Shown: positions 46,910 through 54,099 of the stretch, piece by piece
Position numbering within the stretch: the first letter of the stretch is position 1
Layout of the letters: every line of letters starts with the position of its first letter
Source of the DNA: Variovorax sp. EL159
GTDB lineage: Bacteria > Pseudomonadota > Gammaproteobacteria > Burkholderiales > Burkholderiaceae_C
Direction of reading: 5' to 3'
Length of the DNA: 64,000 bases
Assembly: GCF_900100965.1 (NCBI RefSeq)
Contig: NZ_FMUJ01000002.1
Span: forward strand, 803,869-867,868
Notes under the pieces: generated by a model
Database searches by the model: none
What the model was told of the DNA's origin: nothing
The model's input: only the letters and a program-made list of their open reading frames with translations
Made by a program: the position numbers and the translations under genes

Positions 46910-47564
46910 AAACATCGCTCCCATCCTTCCCGAGCTGTGGGTTGCCACGGGCCAGACGTTCATGATGCTGGCCATCGGCCTGTCGGCCGCGGTGCTGATC
47001 GGCGGGCCGCTGGGCATCCTGCTGTTCTTGCTGGGCCCCGGCCAGTCGCTGGAAAACAAGCCGGCGTTCCTGGTGCTGAACTGGATCGTGAACACGGTCC
47101 GTTCCTTTCCCTTCATCATCTTGCTGGTGGCGTTGGTGCCGTTCACGCGGGTGATCGCGGGCACCTCCATCGGGCCGCTGGCAGCCGCGGTGCCACTGTC
47201 GTTCGCGGCCATTCCGTACCTGGCGCGCCTGGTGGACCAGTGCCTGCGCGAAGTGCCGCGCGGCGTGATCGAGGCGGCGCACGCCATGGGCGCCTCGGAG
47301 CTGCAGATCGTCTGGCGCGTGCTGCTGGTCGAGGCCCGCTCGGGTCTGGTGCTGGCGCTGACCGTGCTGGCCGTGAGCTTTCTCTCGTACTCGGCCGTGG
47401 CCGGCGTGGTGGGCGGCGGCGGTATCGGCGACCTGGCGATCCGTTACGGCTACTACCGCTTCCAGACCGACGTGATGGTGCTCACCGTGGCGCTGCTCGT
47501 GGTGCTGGTGCAGATCCTGCAGTTCGTGGGCAACACCGCGGCGCGCCGGCTCGACAAGCGTTGA
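46902..47564 (+). CDS. metI: Methionine-type ABC transporter permease MetI
   Basis: A 220-residue inner-membrane permease with five predicted helices and the ATPase-coupling EAA loop (EAAHAMGASELQIVWRVLL core, seen as EAAHAMGASE). Length and helix order match MetI, which pairs as a dimer with MetN. It overlaps metN and precedes the receptor by 46 bases. Confidence 0.93.
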   Translation: MFENIAPILPELWVATGQTFMMLAIGLSAAVLIGGPLGILLFLLGPGQSLENKPAFLVLNWIVNTVRSFPFIILLVALVPFTRVIAGTSIGPLAAAVPLSFAAIPYLARLVDQCLREVPRGVIEAAHAMGASELQIVWRVLLVEARSGLVLALTVLAVSFLSYSAVAGVVGGGGIGDLAIRYGYYRFQTDVMVLTVALLVVLVQILQFVGNTAARRLDKR

Positions 47565-47610
47565 TCTTTTCCTGCTTTCCTTTTTTCATCTTCTTCTCTC
47601 TGTTCATTTC

Positions 47611-48438
47611 ATGAAAACCGCACTGCTGCGCCGTTCCGTTCTCGCCCTGTCCCTCGTTGCGCTGTCGTTCGGCGGCCTCTCGCTGCAGGCCCACGCGCAA
47701 GACCCCGCCAAGAAGAACCTCGTGATCGGTGGCACCGCCGGCTCCAACGCCGACCAGCTCAAGGTCGGCATCATTCCGATCCTTGAAAAGAAGGGCTACA
47801 AGGTCAAGCTGGTCGAGTTCAACGACTACGTGCAGCCCAACCTCGCGCTGGCCCAGGGCTCGCTCGACGCCAACTTCTTCCAGCATCAGGTCTACCTGAA
47901 GAAGTTCGCGGCCGACCAGAAGCTCGACCTTGCCGAACTGGTGCAAGGCCCGATCGCGCCGATGGGCGTGTACTCGACCAAGCGCAAGACGCTGGCCGAC
48001 GTGAAGGAAGGCGACCGCGTGACGCTGCCGAACGACCCGAGCAACCTGGCCCGTGCGCTGGTGCTGCTGGAGCAGAACAAGCTCCTCACCATCAAGGCCG
48101 GCATCGACCCGCTGCGCGCGTCTGAAAAAGACGTGGCCGAGAACCCGAAGAAGCTGAAGTTCATTCCGCTCGAAGCAGCACAACTGCCGCGTTCGCTGGG
48201 CGACACCGAGTACGCGATCGTCAATGGCAACTTCGCGATCTCGTCGGGCCTGAAGCTCACCGAGGCCGTGGTGCTCGAGAAGACGCCCGACTACTACCTC
48301 AATGTGGTCGCCGTGAAGACGGCCGACAAGAACACCCAGTGGGCCAAGGACATCGCCGAGGCCTACCGCTCGAAGGAATTCAAGGCGGTGGTCGACAGCA
48401 AGTTCCAGGGCTACGCCAAGCCCAGCTTCCTGCAGTAA
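47611..48438 (+). CDS. metQ: MetQ-type substrate-binding protein
   Basis: A 275-residue periplasmic receptor with a cleavable signal ending QAHAQDP and no lipobox. VEFNDYVQPNLALAQGSLDANFFQH and LPNDPSNLARALVLLE are NLPA hallmarks. Being the third gene after metN and metI, it is the primary receptor of this transporter, carrying methionine or a close derivative. It differs in sequence from the receptors at 44985 and 50540. Confidence 0.9.
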   Translation: MKTALLRRSVLALSLVALSFGGLSLQAHAQDPAKKNLVIGGTAGSNADQLKVGIIPILEKKGYKVKLVEFNDYVQPNLALAQGSLDANFFQHQVYLKKFAADQKLDLAELVQGPIAPMGVYSTKRKTLADVKEGDRVTLPNDPSNLARALVLLEQNKLLTIKAGIDPLRASEKDVAENPKKLKFIPLEAAQLPRSLGDTEYAIVNGNFAISSGLKLTEAVVLEKTPDYYLNVVAVKTADKNTQWAKDIAEAYRSKEFKAVVDSKFQGYAKPSFLQ

Positions 48439-48465
48439 ACACACCCATCAAGCAAGGACGCCCAC

Positions 48466-48816
48466 ATGCCCGTGCTCGCCATATTCGATGCCCAAGGAAG
48501 CTGGCGCGACACGCATGTGTGCGACGGCTGGATCACCGAGCGCCTAGCGGAGCAGGGGGTGAGCTGGGGGCGCGGCAAGGCCAAGGGGCAGCGCGTGCTC
48601 GACAGCGCGGGACTGTTCTACGTGCCGACGGTCGACGGGTATCTGGGGCTGCTGCTGGAGGCCGGCGAGTGGGCAGCGATGCCTTCTGGCAAGCCGCATT
48701 TCTTCGATGCGGGCGAGGCAGAGTCTCTTGAAGGCTTGCCTGTTGCGTTGCCACTCTTCGATGCGTTCGTCGAAGAAGTGCTGTCGATGACGGGCAACGA
48801 CGCCGACGAAGGGTGA
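48466..48816 (+). CDS. Acireductone dioxygenase-like protein with a central deletion
   Basis: A 116-residue protein that aligns with acireductone dioxygenase (about 180 residues) at both ends: MPVLAIFDAQGSW and LAEQGVSWGRG match the start, and SAGLFYV, LEAGEWAAMPSGKPHFFDAG match the cupin end. The central 50-60 residues, which carry the HTHxxxxE metal ligands, are absent, leaving only the last His (KPHFFD). The reading frame is intact and AGGA lies seven bases before the ATG. ARD belongs to methionine salvage, so the place after metNIQ is apt. It is probably catalytically dead, or serves another role. Confidence 0.65.
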   Translation: MPVLAIFDAQGSWRDTHVCDGWITERLAEQGVSWGRGKAKGQRVLDSAGLFYVPTVDGYLGLLLEAGEWAAMPSGKPHFFDAGEAESLEGLPVALPLFDAFVEEVLSMTGNDADEG

Positions 48817-48915
48817 TTTAGCGCGGACTCTTGAAGTCCGTGTCTGATCTGTTCAGGACCTTTCCGATGTTCGTCGGGTTGGCTGTGTGGCGCGATGCGG
48901 GGTCATTCAGGGTGT

Positions 48916-49007
48916 GTGCGAATGACACCGGGTACTCCCCTCCGCGAATGTCCCCCGCTTCGCTCCTCCTTTATTTCGCTGCGGGGAGCACCCGGTGCCA
49001 TTCGCAC
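48916..49007 (+). repeat. Palindromic intergenic repeat, copy 1
   Basis: Outer arms GTGCGAATGACACCGGGT and ACCCGGTGCCATTCGCAC pair with one mismatch around a core that begins ACTCCCCTCCGCGAATG and ends CTGCGGGGAGC. The core is shared with copy 2; the outer arms are not. Confidence 0.75.
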
Positions 49008-49053
49008 GGGGCACGCTGCGGGTGTGCTGCCGATCAACGACTACTCTGATAAC

Positions 49054-49149
49054 GCTCACGCCGATGGCGTGCTCCCCGCAGCGAAATAAAGGAGGAGGGG
49101 CGCAGCCCCGGGGGACATTCGCGGAGGGGAGTACGCCATCGGCGTGAGC
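49054..49149 (-). repeat. Palindromic intergenic repeat, copy 2 (inverted)
   Basis: Same core as copy 1 in opposite orientation, with its own perfect outer arms, GCTCACGCCGATGGCGT and ACGCCATCGGCGTGAGC. The pair fills the gap between convergent genes and could act as a bidirectional terminator. The rest of the 366-base gap (48817-49182) shows no gene. Confidence 0.75.
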
Positions 49150-49182
49150 GCGCCCTGAACGCAACACCCCCATCGCGCACAG

Positions 49183-50535
49183 TCAGGCCGCCAGCCGCTG
49201 AGCCGCCCGCCCGCCCGGCCGCGCCAACCCCAGATGGTCACGCAGCGTGCGCCCCTCGTACTCGGTGCGAAAGATGCCGCGCTTCTGCAGGATCGGCACC
49301 ACGCCGGCCACGAAATCCTGCAGCCCGTGCGGCAGCGCATCGGGCATCAGGTTGAAGCCATCGGCCGCGCCGCCCTTGAACCAATGCTCGATGTCGTCCG
49401 CGATCTGCTCGGGCGTGCCGACGATCACACGGTGACCGCCGCCGCCCGCCAGTTCCCGGATCAACTGGCGCACCGTGTAGCCGTGTGTGCGGCCAGCCGC
49501 CACCACTGCGTTGAAGAAGGTGTGGTTGCCGTTGCCATTGCCGGGCAACGGCAGGTTGTCGGGCAGGCGCTCGTCGAGCTTCAGCCGGTCGGGCGTGATG
49601 CCCAGCGTGCCGGCGAGGCGCGTGAGGCTGTAGTCCCACGGAATGAGGTCGACCAGTTCGTCGCGGCGGCGGCGCGCTTCTGCTTCCGTGCTGCCGATGA
49701 TGGTGGTGAGCCCGGCCAGCACCTTCACCGCATCGGGGCCGCGGCCCAACTCGGCCGCGCGAGTCTTGAGGGCGCGCGCATAGGCCAGCGATTCTTCGAA
49801 GGACTGCGATGCCGAGAACACCGCCTCGGCATGGCGCGACGCCAGCTCGCGGCCATCCGCCGATGCGCCGGCCTGCACCAGCACCGGATGGCCTTGCGGT
49901 GGGCGCGGCAGGTTCAGCGGCCCCTGCACCGTAAAGTGTTCGCCGCGGCGCGCAATCGCATGCACCTTGGCCGGGTCGATGAAGCTCCCCGTGGCCTTGT
50001 TGCCGACGAAGGCGTCGTCTTCCCAGCTGTCCCACAGCGCCTTCACGATATCGGTGAACTCCGAGGCGCGGGCGTAGCGCTTCGAATGGTCGGGCGTGGC
50101 GTCGAGGCCGAAGTTGCGTGCCGAGGGCAGGTCGGCCGTGGTCACCACGTTCCAGCCCGCGCGGCCGCCGCTCACATGGTCGAGCGTGGCGAAACGGCGC
50201 GCGATGTTGTAGGGCTCGTTGTAGCTGGTCGACGCGGTAGCGATCAGGCCGATGTGCGTGGTGGCCGCGGCGACACAGGCCAGCAGGATGGTGGGCTCCA
50301 GCGCGGTGATGGGCCGGAAGTGGATCTGGTCGACGATGGCCGCGTTGTCGGCCAGGAAGATCGCGTCCAGCTTGGCCGCCTCGGCAATCTGCGCCGTGCG
50401 GATGTAGTGCTGGATGTCGGCAAAGGCCCACGGGTCGCTCTCGGGCAGACGCCAGGCCGAGGGCACGAAGCCCGAGTGCAGGATGTTGACGTTCAGGTGC
50501 AGTTGCCTGCGGGGTGCGGTTGTGCTGCTGCTCAT
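49183..50535 (-). CDS. LLM-class flavin-dependent monooxygenase (NtaA/SnaA/DszA family)
   Basis: A 450-residue FMNH2-dependent oxygenase with the amino-terminal LHLNVNILHSGFVPSAWR and the barrel segments DAIFLADNAA and LLACVAAATTHIGL that mark the NtaA/DszA branch. Such enzymes attack sulfones, sulfonates or aminocarboxylates and need a separate flavin reductase, not seen here. It starts four bases after a MetQ-type receptor gene, an arrangement common in sulfur-scavenging clusters. Desulfurisation of an imported organosulfur compound is a reasonable inference; the substrate is unknown. Confidence 0.85.
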   Translation of the reverse strand: MSSSTTAPRRQLHLNVNILHSGFVPSAWRLPESDPWAFADIQHYIRTAQIAEAAKLDAIFLADNAAIVDQIHFRPITALEPTILLACVAAATTHIGLIATASTSYNEPYNIARRFATLDHVSGGRAGWNVVTTADLPSARNFGLDATPDHSKRYARASEFTDIVKALWDSWEDDAFVGNKATGSFIDPAKVHAIARRGEHFTVQGPLNLPRPPQGHPVLVQAGASADGRELASRHAEAVFSASQSFEESLAYARALKTRAAELGRGPDAVKVLAGLTTIIGSTEAEARRRRDELVDLIPWDYSLTRLAGTLGITPDRLKLDERLPDNLPLPGNGNGNHTFFNAVVAAGRTHGYTVRQLIRELAGGGGHRVIVGTPEQIADDIEHWFKGGAADGFNLMPDALPHGLQDFVAGVVPILQKRGIFRTEYEGRTLRDHLGLARPGGRAAQRLAA

Positions 50536-50539
50536 TGAA

Positions 50540-51373
50540 TTACTTGGCGAAGTAGTCGGGCAGCCGGTAGCCCGCCCACACGGGGTTGGCCTTGAAGAAC
50601 TGCTGGAACTCGGCCGACTGGTAGGCCGCCACGATGTCTTTCGCGAACTTCGCGTTCTCGTTGCTGCGCTTGACCGCCACCACGTTCACGTAGGGCAGCG
50701 TCATGTCTTCGAGCTTCAGCGCCTCGGTGAGCTTCAGGCCCGAGGCCACCGCGAAGTTGCCTTGCACGGCCGCGAGGTCGGCATCGGCCAGCGAGCGCGG
50801 TGCCTGCGCGGCATCGAGCGGCACCAGCTTCAGGCGCTTGGGGTTGCTGGCGATGTCGCGTTCCGAAACGCTCAGCGGGCTCACGCCCGGCTTGAGCGTC
50901 ACCCAGCCGATGGCCGCGAGGATGTTGAGCGCGCGTGCCGCGTTCACCGGATCGGCCGGCAGCGTGACCGTGGCGCCGTCGGGCACCGCGTCGAGCGATT
51001 TGTGGCGCTGCGAGTACAGGCCCATCGGCGGCGTGGGCACATGCACCACCGGCACGAGGTCGAAGTTCTGCTGCTTGTTGGTGGCGTTGAGGTACAGCGA
51101 GTGCTGGAAGATGTTGGCGTCGATCTGCCCGCGCTCGACCGCGTCGTTGGGCTGCACGCCCTGGCTGAACTCGACGTACTTGACGGTGTAGCCGAGCTTC
51201 TTGAGCTGCGGCTCGATGCCGTTCGTGAAGGCATCGCGGTAGGGGCCGGGCATGAAGCCGACGCGCAGGTCGGCGGCGTGAGCGGAAACGTGAAGGAGCA
51301 GGCTCAGTGCCAGGCCACCGAGCAGCGGCACGGACCAGCGCGCCAGCGACGGCGCGCGCGAAGAAAAACGCAT
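50540..51373 (-). CDS. MetQ/NlpA-family substrate-binding protein
   Basis: A 277-residue receptor. The signal peptide (LARWSVPLLGGLALSLLLHVSAHA) has no lipobox. VEFSQGVQPNDAVERGQIDANIFQHSLYL and LPADPVNAARALNILAA show the family. The ATG at 51373 follows GGAG by nine bases; a TTG three codons earlier is less likely. It is first in a two-gene operon with the LLM monooxygenase and probably delivers that enzyme's substrate through an ABC transporter encoded elsewhere or the MetN/MetI pair nearby. Confidence 0.87.
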   Translation of the reverse strand: MRFSSRAPSLARWSVPLLGGLALSLLLHVSAHAADLRVGFMPGPYRDAFTNGIEPQLKKLGYTVKYVEFSQGVQPNDAVERGQIDANIFQHSLYLNATNKQQNFDLVPVVHVPTPPMGLYSQRHKSLDAVPDGATVTLPADPVNAARALNILAAIGWVTLKPGVSPLSVSERDIASNPKRLKLVPLDAAQAPRSLADADLAAVQGNFAVASGLKLTEALKLEDMTLPYVNVVAVKRSNENAKFAKDIVAAYQSAEFQQFFKANPVWAGYRLPDYFAK

Positions 51374-51493
51374 CAAGGGCAACTCCGGAGGGACGGCGAA
51401 AGGAGCTGCGCACTCTAGGATGCGGTGCTTGGCCGGCGAACGAAGATTTGTGCGCTTGGTTATCCGCTGGACGGATATCGGCCGGCGGCGCGA

Positions 51494-52312
51494 TCAGCGT
51501 GTGCCCGTGCGTCCGCTTGCAGGCTGCACCGACAGCAATTGCTGCCGTAGCGCTTCCGACTCCTGCTTCAAGGCCAGGATGGCCTCGTAGGCTTTTCGCA
51601 GTTCGCTGCCCGTGCGGTCGGCCCGAACGCGCAATTCGTCGCGTTCGCGCTCGCAAGCTTGCAACTGCTGCCGTGCGTTGGCCAGCGCGCGCATGTCGAA
51701 GGTGTCGGGCCGCTCGTGCTGTAGGCCCACGGCTTCGATGTCGAAGCTGTTCTGCGTCTCGCCGAGGTCCGCCAGCCGCCCGCGGCGCAGCAGCGGCGGG
51801 CCGGGCCTGCGGAAGATCGCGACGAAATCCGACCAGCCTTGCGCCGCCGGCTTCGCGACGAAGGATTCGACCAGTTCAACCTCGGCGCCGCGGCGGTGCG
51901 CCCACGCAACCAGCGCCGTGCCCGCATCGGGATAGAAGCGCCAGCAATCGACCGGATGGCGGTGAAAGGCGTGGTTGCTCGGCGCGTTGATGTAGAGCAG
52001 CCCGCCCGGACGCAGCAGGCGCACCATTTCCAGGAAGGTCTCCCAGAAGCACGGGTCGTGTTCGAGGGCCGAACTGGTGACGACCACGTCGGCGCAGCCG
52101 TCGGGCAGCGGCAGCGTCGCGCCTGGTACCACCACGCGGTCGACGCCTGCACCGGGCGCGGTATCGAGCCCGAGGTAGCTGGCACTGGCAGGCGCATGGT
52201 CGCGCAGGCTGCCGTTGATGTTCTGGCTGCCGAGCTCGACCACATTCTTGAAGTGTGGCTGCCAGTACAGCGCGAAGAAGTGCTGGCCGTGGGTGTGAGC
52301 GGTGTCGTGCAT
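51494..52312 (-). CDS. Class I SAM methyltransferase with coiled-coil tail
   Basis: A 272-residue protein. Residues 15-190 form a Methyltransf_11-like domain (YLGLDTAPG, LPLPDGCADVVVTSSALEH, RLLRPGGLLYINAP). Residues 205-265 are a predicted coiled coil (ARQQLQACERERDELRVRADR). It is the last gene of the glycan operon. Relatives occur in O-antigen and capsule clusters, where they methylate sugars. The acceptor is not identifiable. Confidence 0.8.
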   Translation of the reverse strand: MHDTAHTHGQHFFALYWQPHFKNVVELGSQNINGSLRDHAPASASYLGLDTAPGAGVDRVVVPGATLPLPDGCADVVVTSSALEHDPCFWETFLEMVRLLRPGGLLYINAPSNHAFHRHPVDCWRFYPDAGTALVAWAHRRGAEVELVESFVAKPAAQGWSDFVAIFRRPGPPLLRRGRLADLGETQNSFDIEAVGLQHERPDTFDMRALANARQQLQACERERDELRVRADRTGSELRKAYEAILALKQESEALRQQLLSVQPASGRTGTR

Positions 52313-52321
52313 GGCGGCACG

Positions 52322-53203
52322 CTACCAGTTCGTGTCCAGCCCGATGTAGCGGGCCATGTACTCGCGGAAGGTCCAACGTTGGTCGAACCAGCGGTAGCGC
52401 ATATCGTGCGAATGGAACTGAAGGCCGAAGTGTTCGGCCACACGCGGGTGGATGGGTTGCTGGATCGGCCCCATGCCGCCAAGCACTTCGGCCGCCTCGC
52501 GGATCTTGGCGGGTGCGGTCGCGGCGTCCCCACCCACGTCGGAGGCCGCGGCGCGCCACACGCGAATTGCAAGCTCCGCGATTCCCTTCGCCGAGACGTG
52601 GCCGAAGTTCCAGAACAGGTGCTCGGTGCGGAAGTTGTCGCGCACGTAATCGCACACGGCCACGTCGCAGATACGGTCACGGGTTTCCATGAAGTTCATG
52701 TCCACGTCGAAGCGCCGATTGAGGTTGGGCATGCTTTCAGTGGACCGTGCGATGTAGGCGTCCACCGCCGCTTCGCCGCGCAGTCCGGTGGCACGAACCT
52801 TCAGGCCCACACGGTCGCCCTCGGAATAACGGCCGAACACGTGCGAGGAATCGCACATCGGCGAGGGCTCGGCCACCCTGAAGGGCCACAGGAAGCGCGC
52901 CAGGTAGCTCGGGAACAGCACTGTCGGGCAGCCCTTGGGAATGCCGTCGCGCACCTCTTCGCGCTGACGCAAGAAGATCTCGCTGTCGTACTGTTCCAGG
53001 TAGAGCTTGCAGCGAGCGAGGTCGCGCGGCGAGGGCAACTGCAGCGCCTGCTCCGACGGCCCGTGGTTGAGCACGCTCAGGTAGCCGCGCTGGCCGTCGC
53101 GGCCGTCCACAGCCGAGAGCAGCTGCGCGATCCACGGCACCTGGCAGTTGCCGTAGAGGATGACGAGCTCCGCATCGGGGTCGGTGTTGCCGTGCAGGAT
53201 CAA
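52322..53203 (-). CDS. WcbI-family polysaccharide biosynthesis protein
   Basis: A 293-residue protein opening with LILHGNTDPDAELVILYGNCQ, the WcbI family entry motif, followed by QLLSAVDG and a long body with VLFPSYLARF and FGRYSEGDR. WcbI proteins are putative acetyltransferases of capsule clusters. The start is TTG at 53203, with AGGAG six bases upstream; no ATG or GTG lies in a sensible place. A run of Glu codons upstream in the open frame is untranslated leader by this choice. The gene is 34 bases after a methyltransferase gene. Confidence 0.75.
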   Translation of the reverse strand: MILHGNTDPDAELVILYGNCQVPWIAQLLSAVDGRDGQRGYLSVLNHGPSEQALQLPSPRDLARCKLYLEQYDSEIFLRQREEVRDGIPKGCPTVLFPSYLARFLWPFRVAEPSPMCDSSHVFGRYSEGDRVGLKVRATGLRGEAAVDAYIARSTESMPNLNRRFDVDMNFMETRDRICDVAVCDYVRDNFRTEHLFWNFGHVSAKGIAELAIRVWRAAASDVGGDAATAPAKIREAAEVLGGMGPIQQPIHPRVAEHFGLQFHSHDMRYRWFDQRWTFREYMARYIGLDTNW

Positions 53204-53237
53204 GGGCTGCTCCTCTTCGCCTTCTTCTTTTTCTTCT

Positions 53238-54098
53238 TTACCGGCGCCGCAGCCAGAGCGATCCGCCCGTGTTGCGCAGGAAGGCGGGGTAGGTGGCCTG
53301 GACCAGTGCGCGCTCGTGTCGCGCGAAGTAGTCGTTGAAGAACAGGATCTCCCATTCGTGGTTGTTCGTGAGCAGCGCGCGCAGTGCGTACAGCTCGTTC
53401 CACGAGCGGTTCTCGTCGACCGCCCAGGCCTCGGGGTACTCGAACGGCCAGAAGACATCGTGCACATGCACAACCACGCCGGGCGCGAGCCGCGGCAGCA
53501 GCTCGAAGAGTTCGAAGCACACGTCACTGCCGGTGCGCAGCACGTGCGTGGAGTCGATGAAGAGGATGTCGCCGGCCTCCAGCAGCGCGAAGAGTTCCAG
53601 CGGCACCTCTTGCACAGGGCAGCCGAGCACGGTGAGGGGCGCCTGGCTCGCGCCGAGCAGCTCGTGCGCGAGCTCGGGAAAGGGGTCGATCAGGATCACC
53701 TCGCACTGCGCGTCCAGGTTCAGCTCGATGGTGTCGAGCGCGCAGGCAGATGACCAGCCGCAGCCGATCTCGATGTAGGTGCGTGGCCGCAGGAGCCGCA
53801 GCATTGCATGCAGCACGCTCGCATCGGCCCACGAGAAGCTCGGGTTGTCGAACGCGAAGCGCATGCCCGGACGCCTTTCGTGCGTGAAGGGCATGGCCTG
53901 GAAATACGGCAGAAGCTCGCTCCACAGCCTGCGCATGGCGGCGACGTCGGTAGCGATGCCGGGCAGCTTGCACGGCACGGCGGTGGCCGCCAGGCGTGCG
54001 AAGTGCGCGCGTGCATGTGCGGTGTTGACGATAGGCGAGTAGTGGTGGCCCGGCGGAACGAAAAGGGGCGCGTTGGAGGTGTCGAGGGCGCGGGCCAT
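53238..54098 (-). CDS. Class I SAM methyltransferase (Methyltransf_24-like)
   Basis: A 286-residue protein with the SAM-binding YIEIGCGWSSACALD, the acidic VILIDPFPE and the late ILFIDSTHVLRTGSD and VHVHDVFWPFEYP. An amino-terminal segment of 80 residues precedes the Rossmann core. It begins one base after the giant fusion gene and is surely translated with it. The acceptor is presumably a sugar of the surface polymer made by this operon. Confidence 0.82.
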   Translation of the reverse strand: MARALDTSNAPLFVPPGHHYSPIVNTAHARAHFARLAATAVPCKLPGIATDVAAMRRLWSELLPYFQAMPFTHERRPGMRFAFDNPSFSWADASVLHAMLRLLRPRTYIEIGCGWSSACALDTIELNLDAQCEVILIDPFPELAHELLGASQAPLTVLGCPVQEVPLELFALLEAGDILFIDSTHVLRTGSDVCFELFELLPRLAPGVVVHVHDVFWPFEYPEAWAVDENRSWNELYALRALLTNNHEWEILFFNDYFARHERALVQATYPAFLRNTGGSLWLRRR

Positions 54099-54099
54099 G

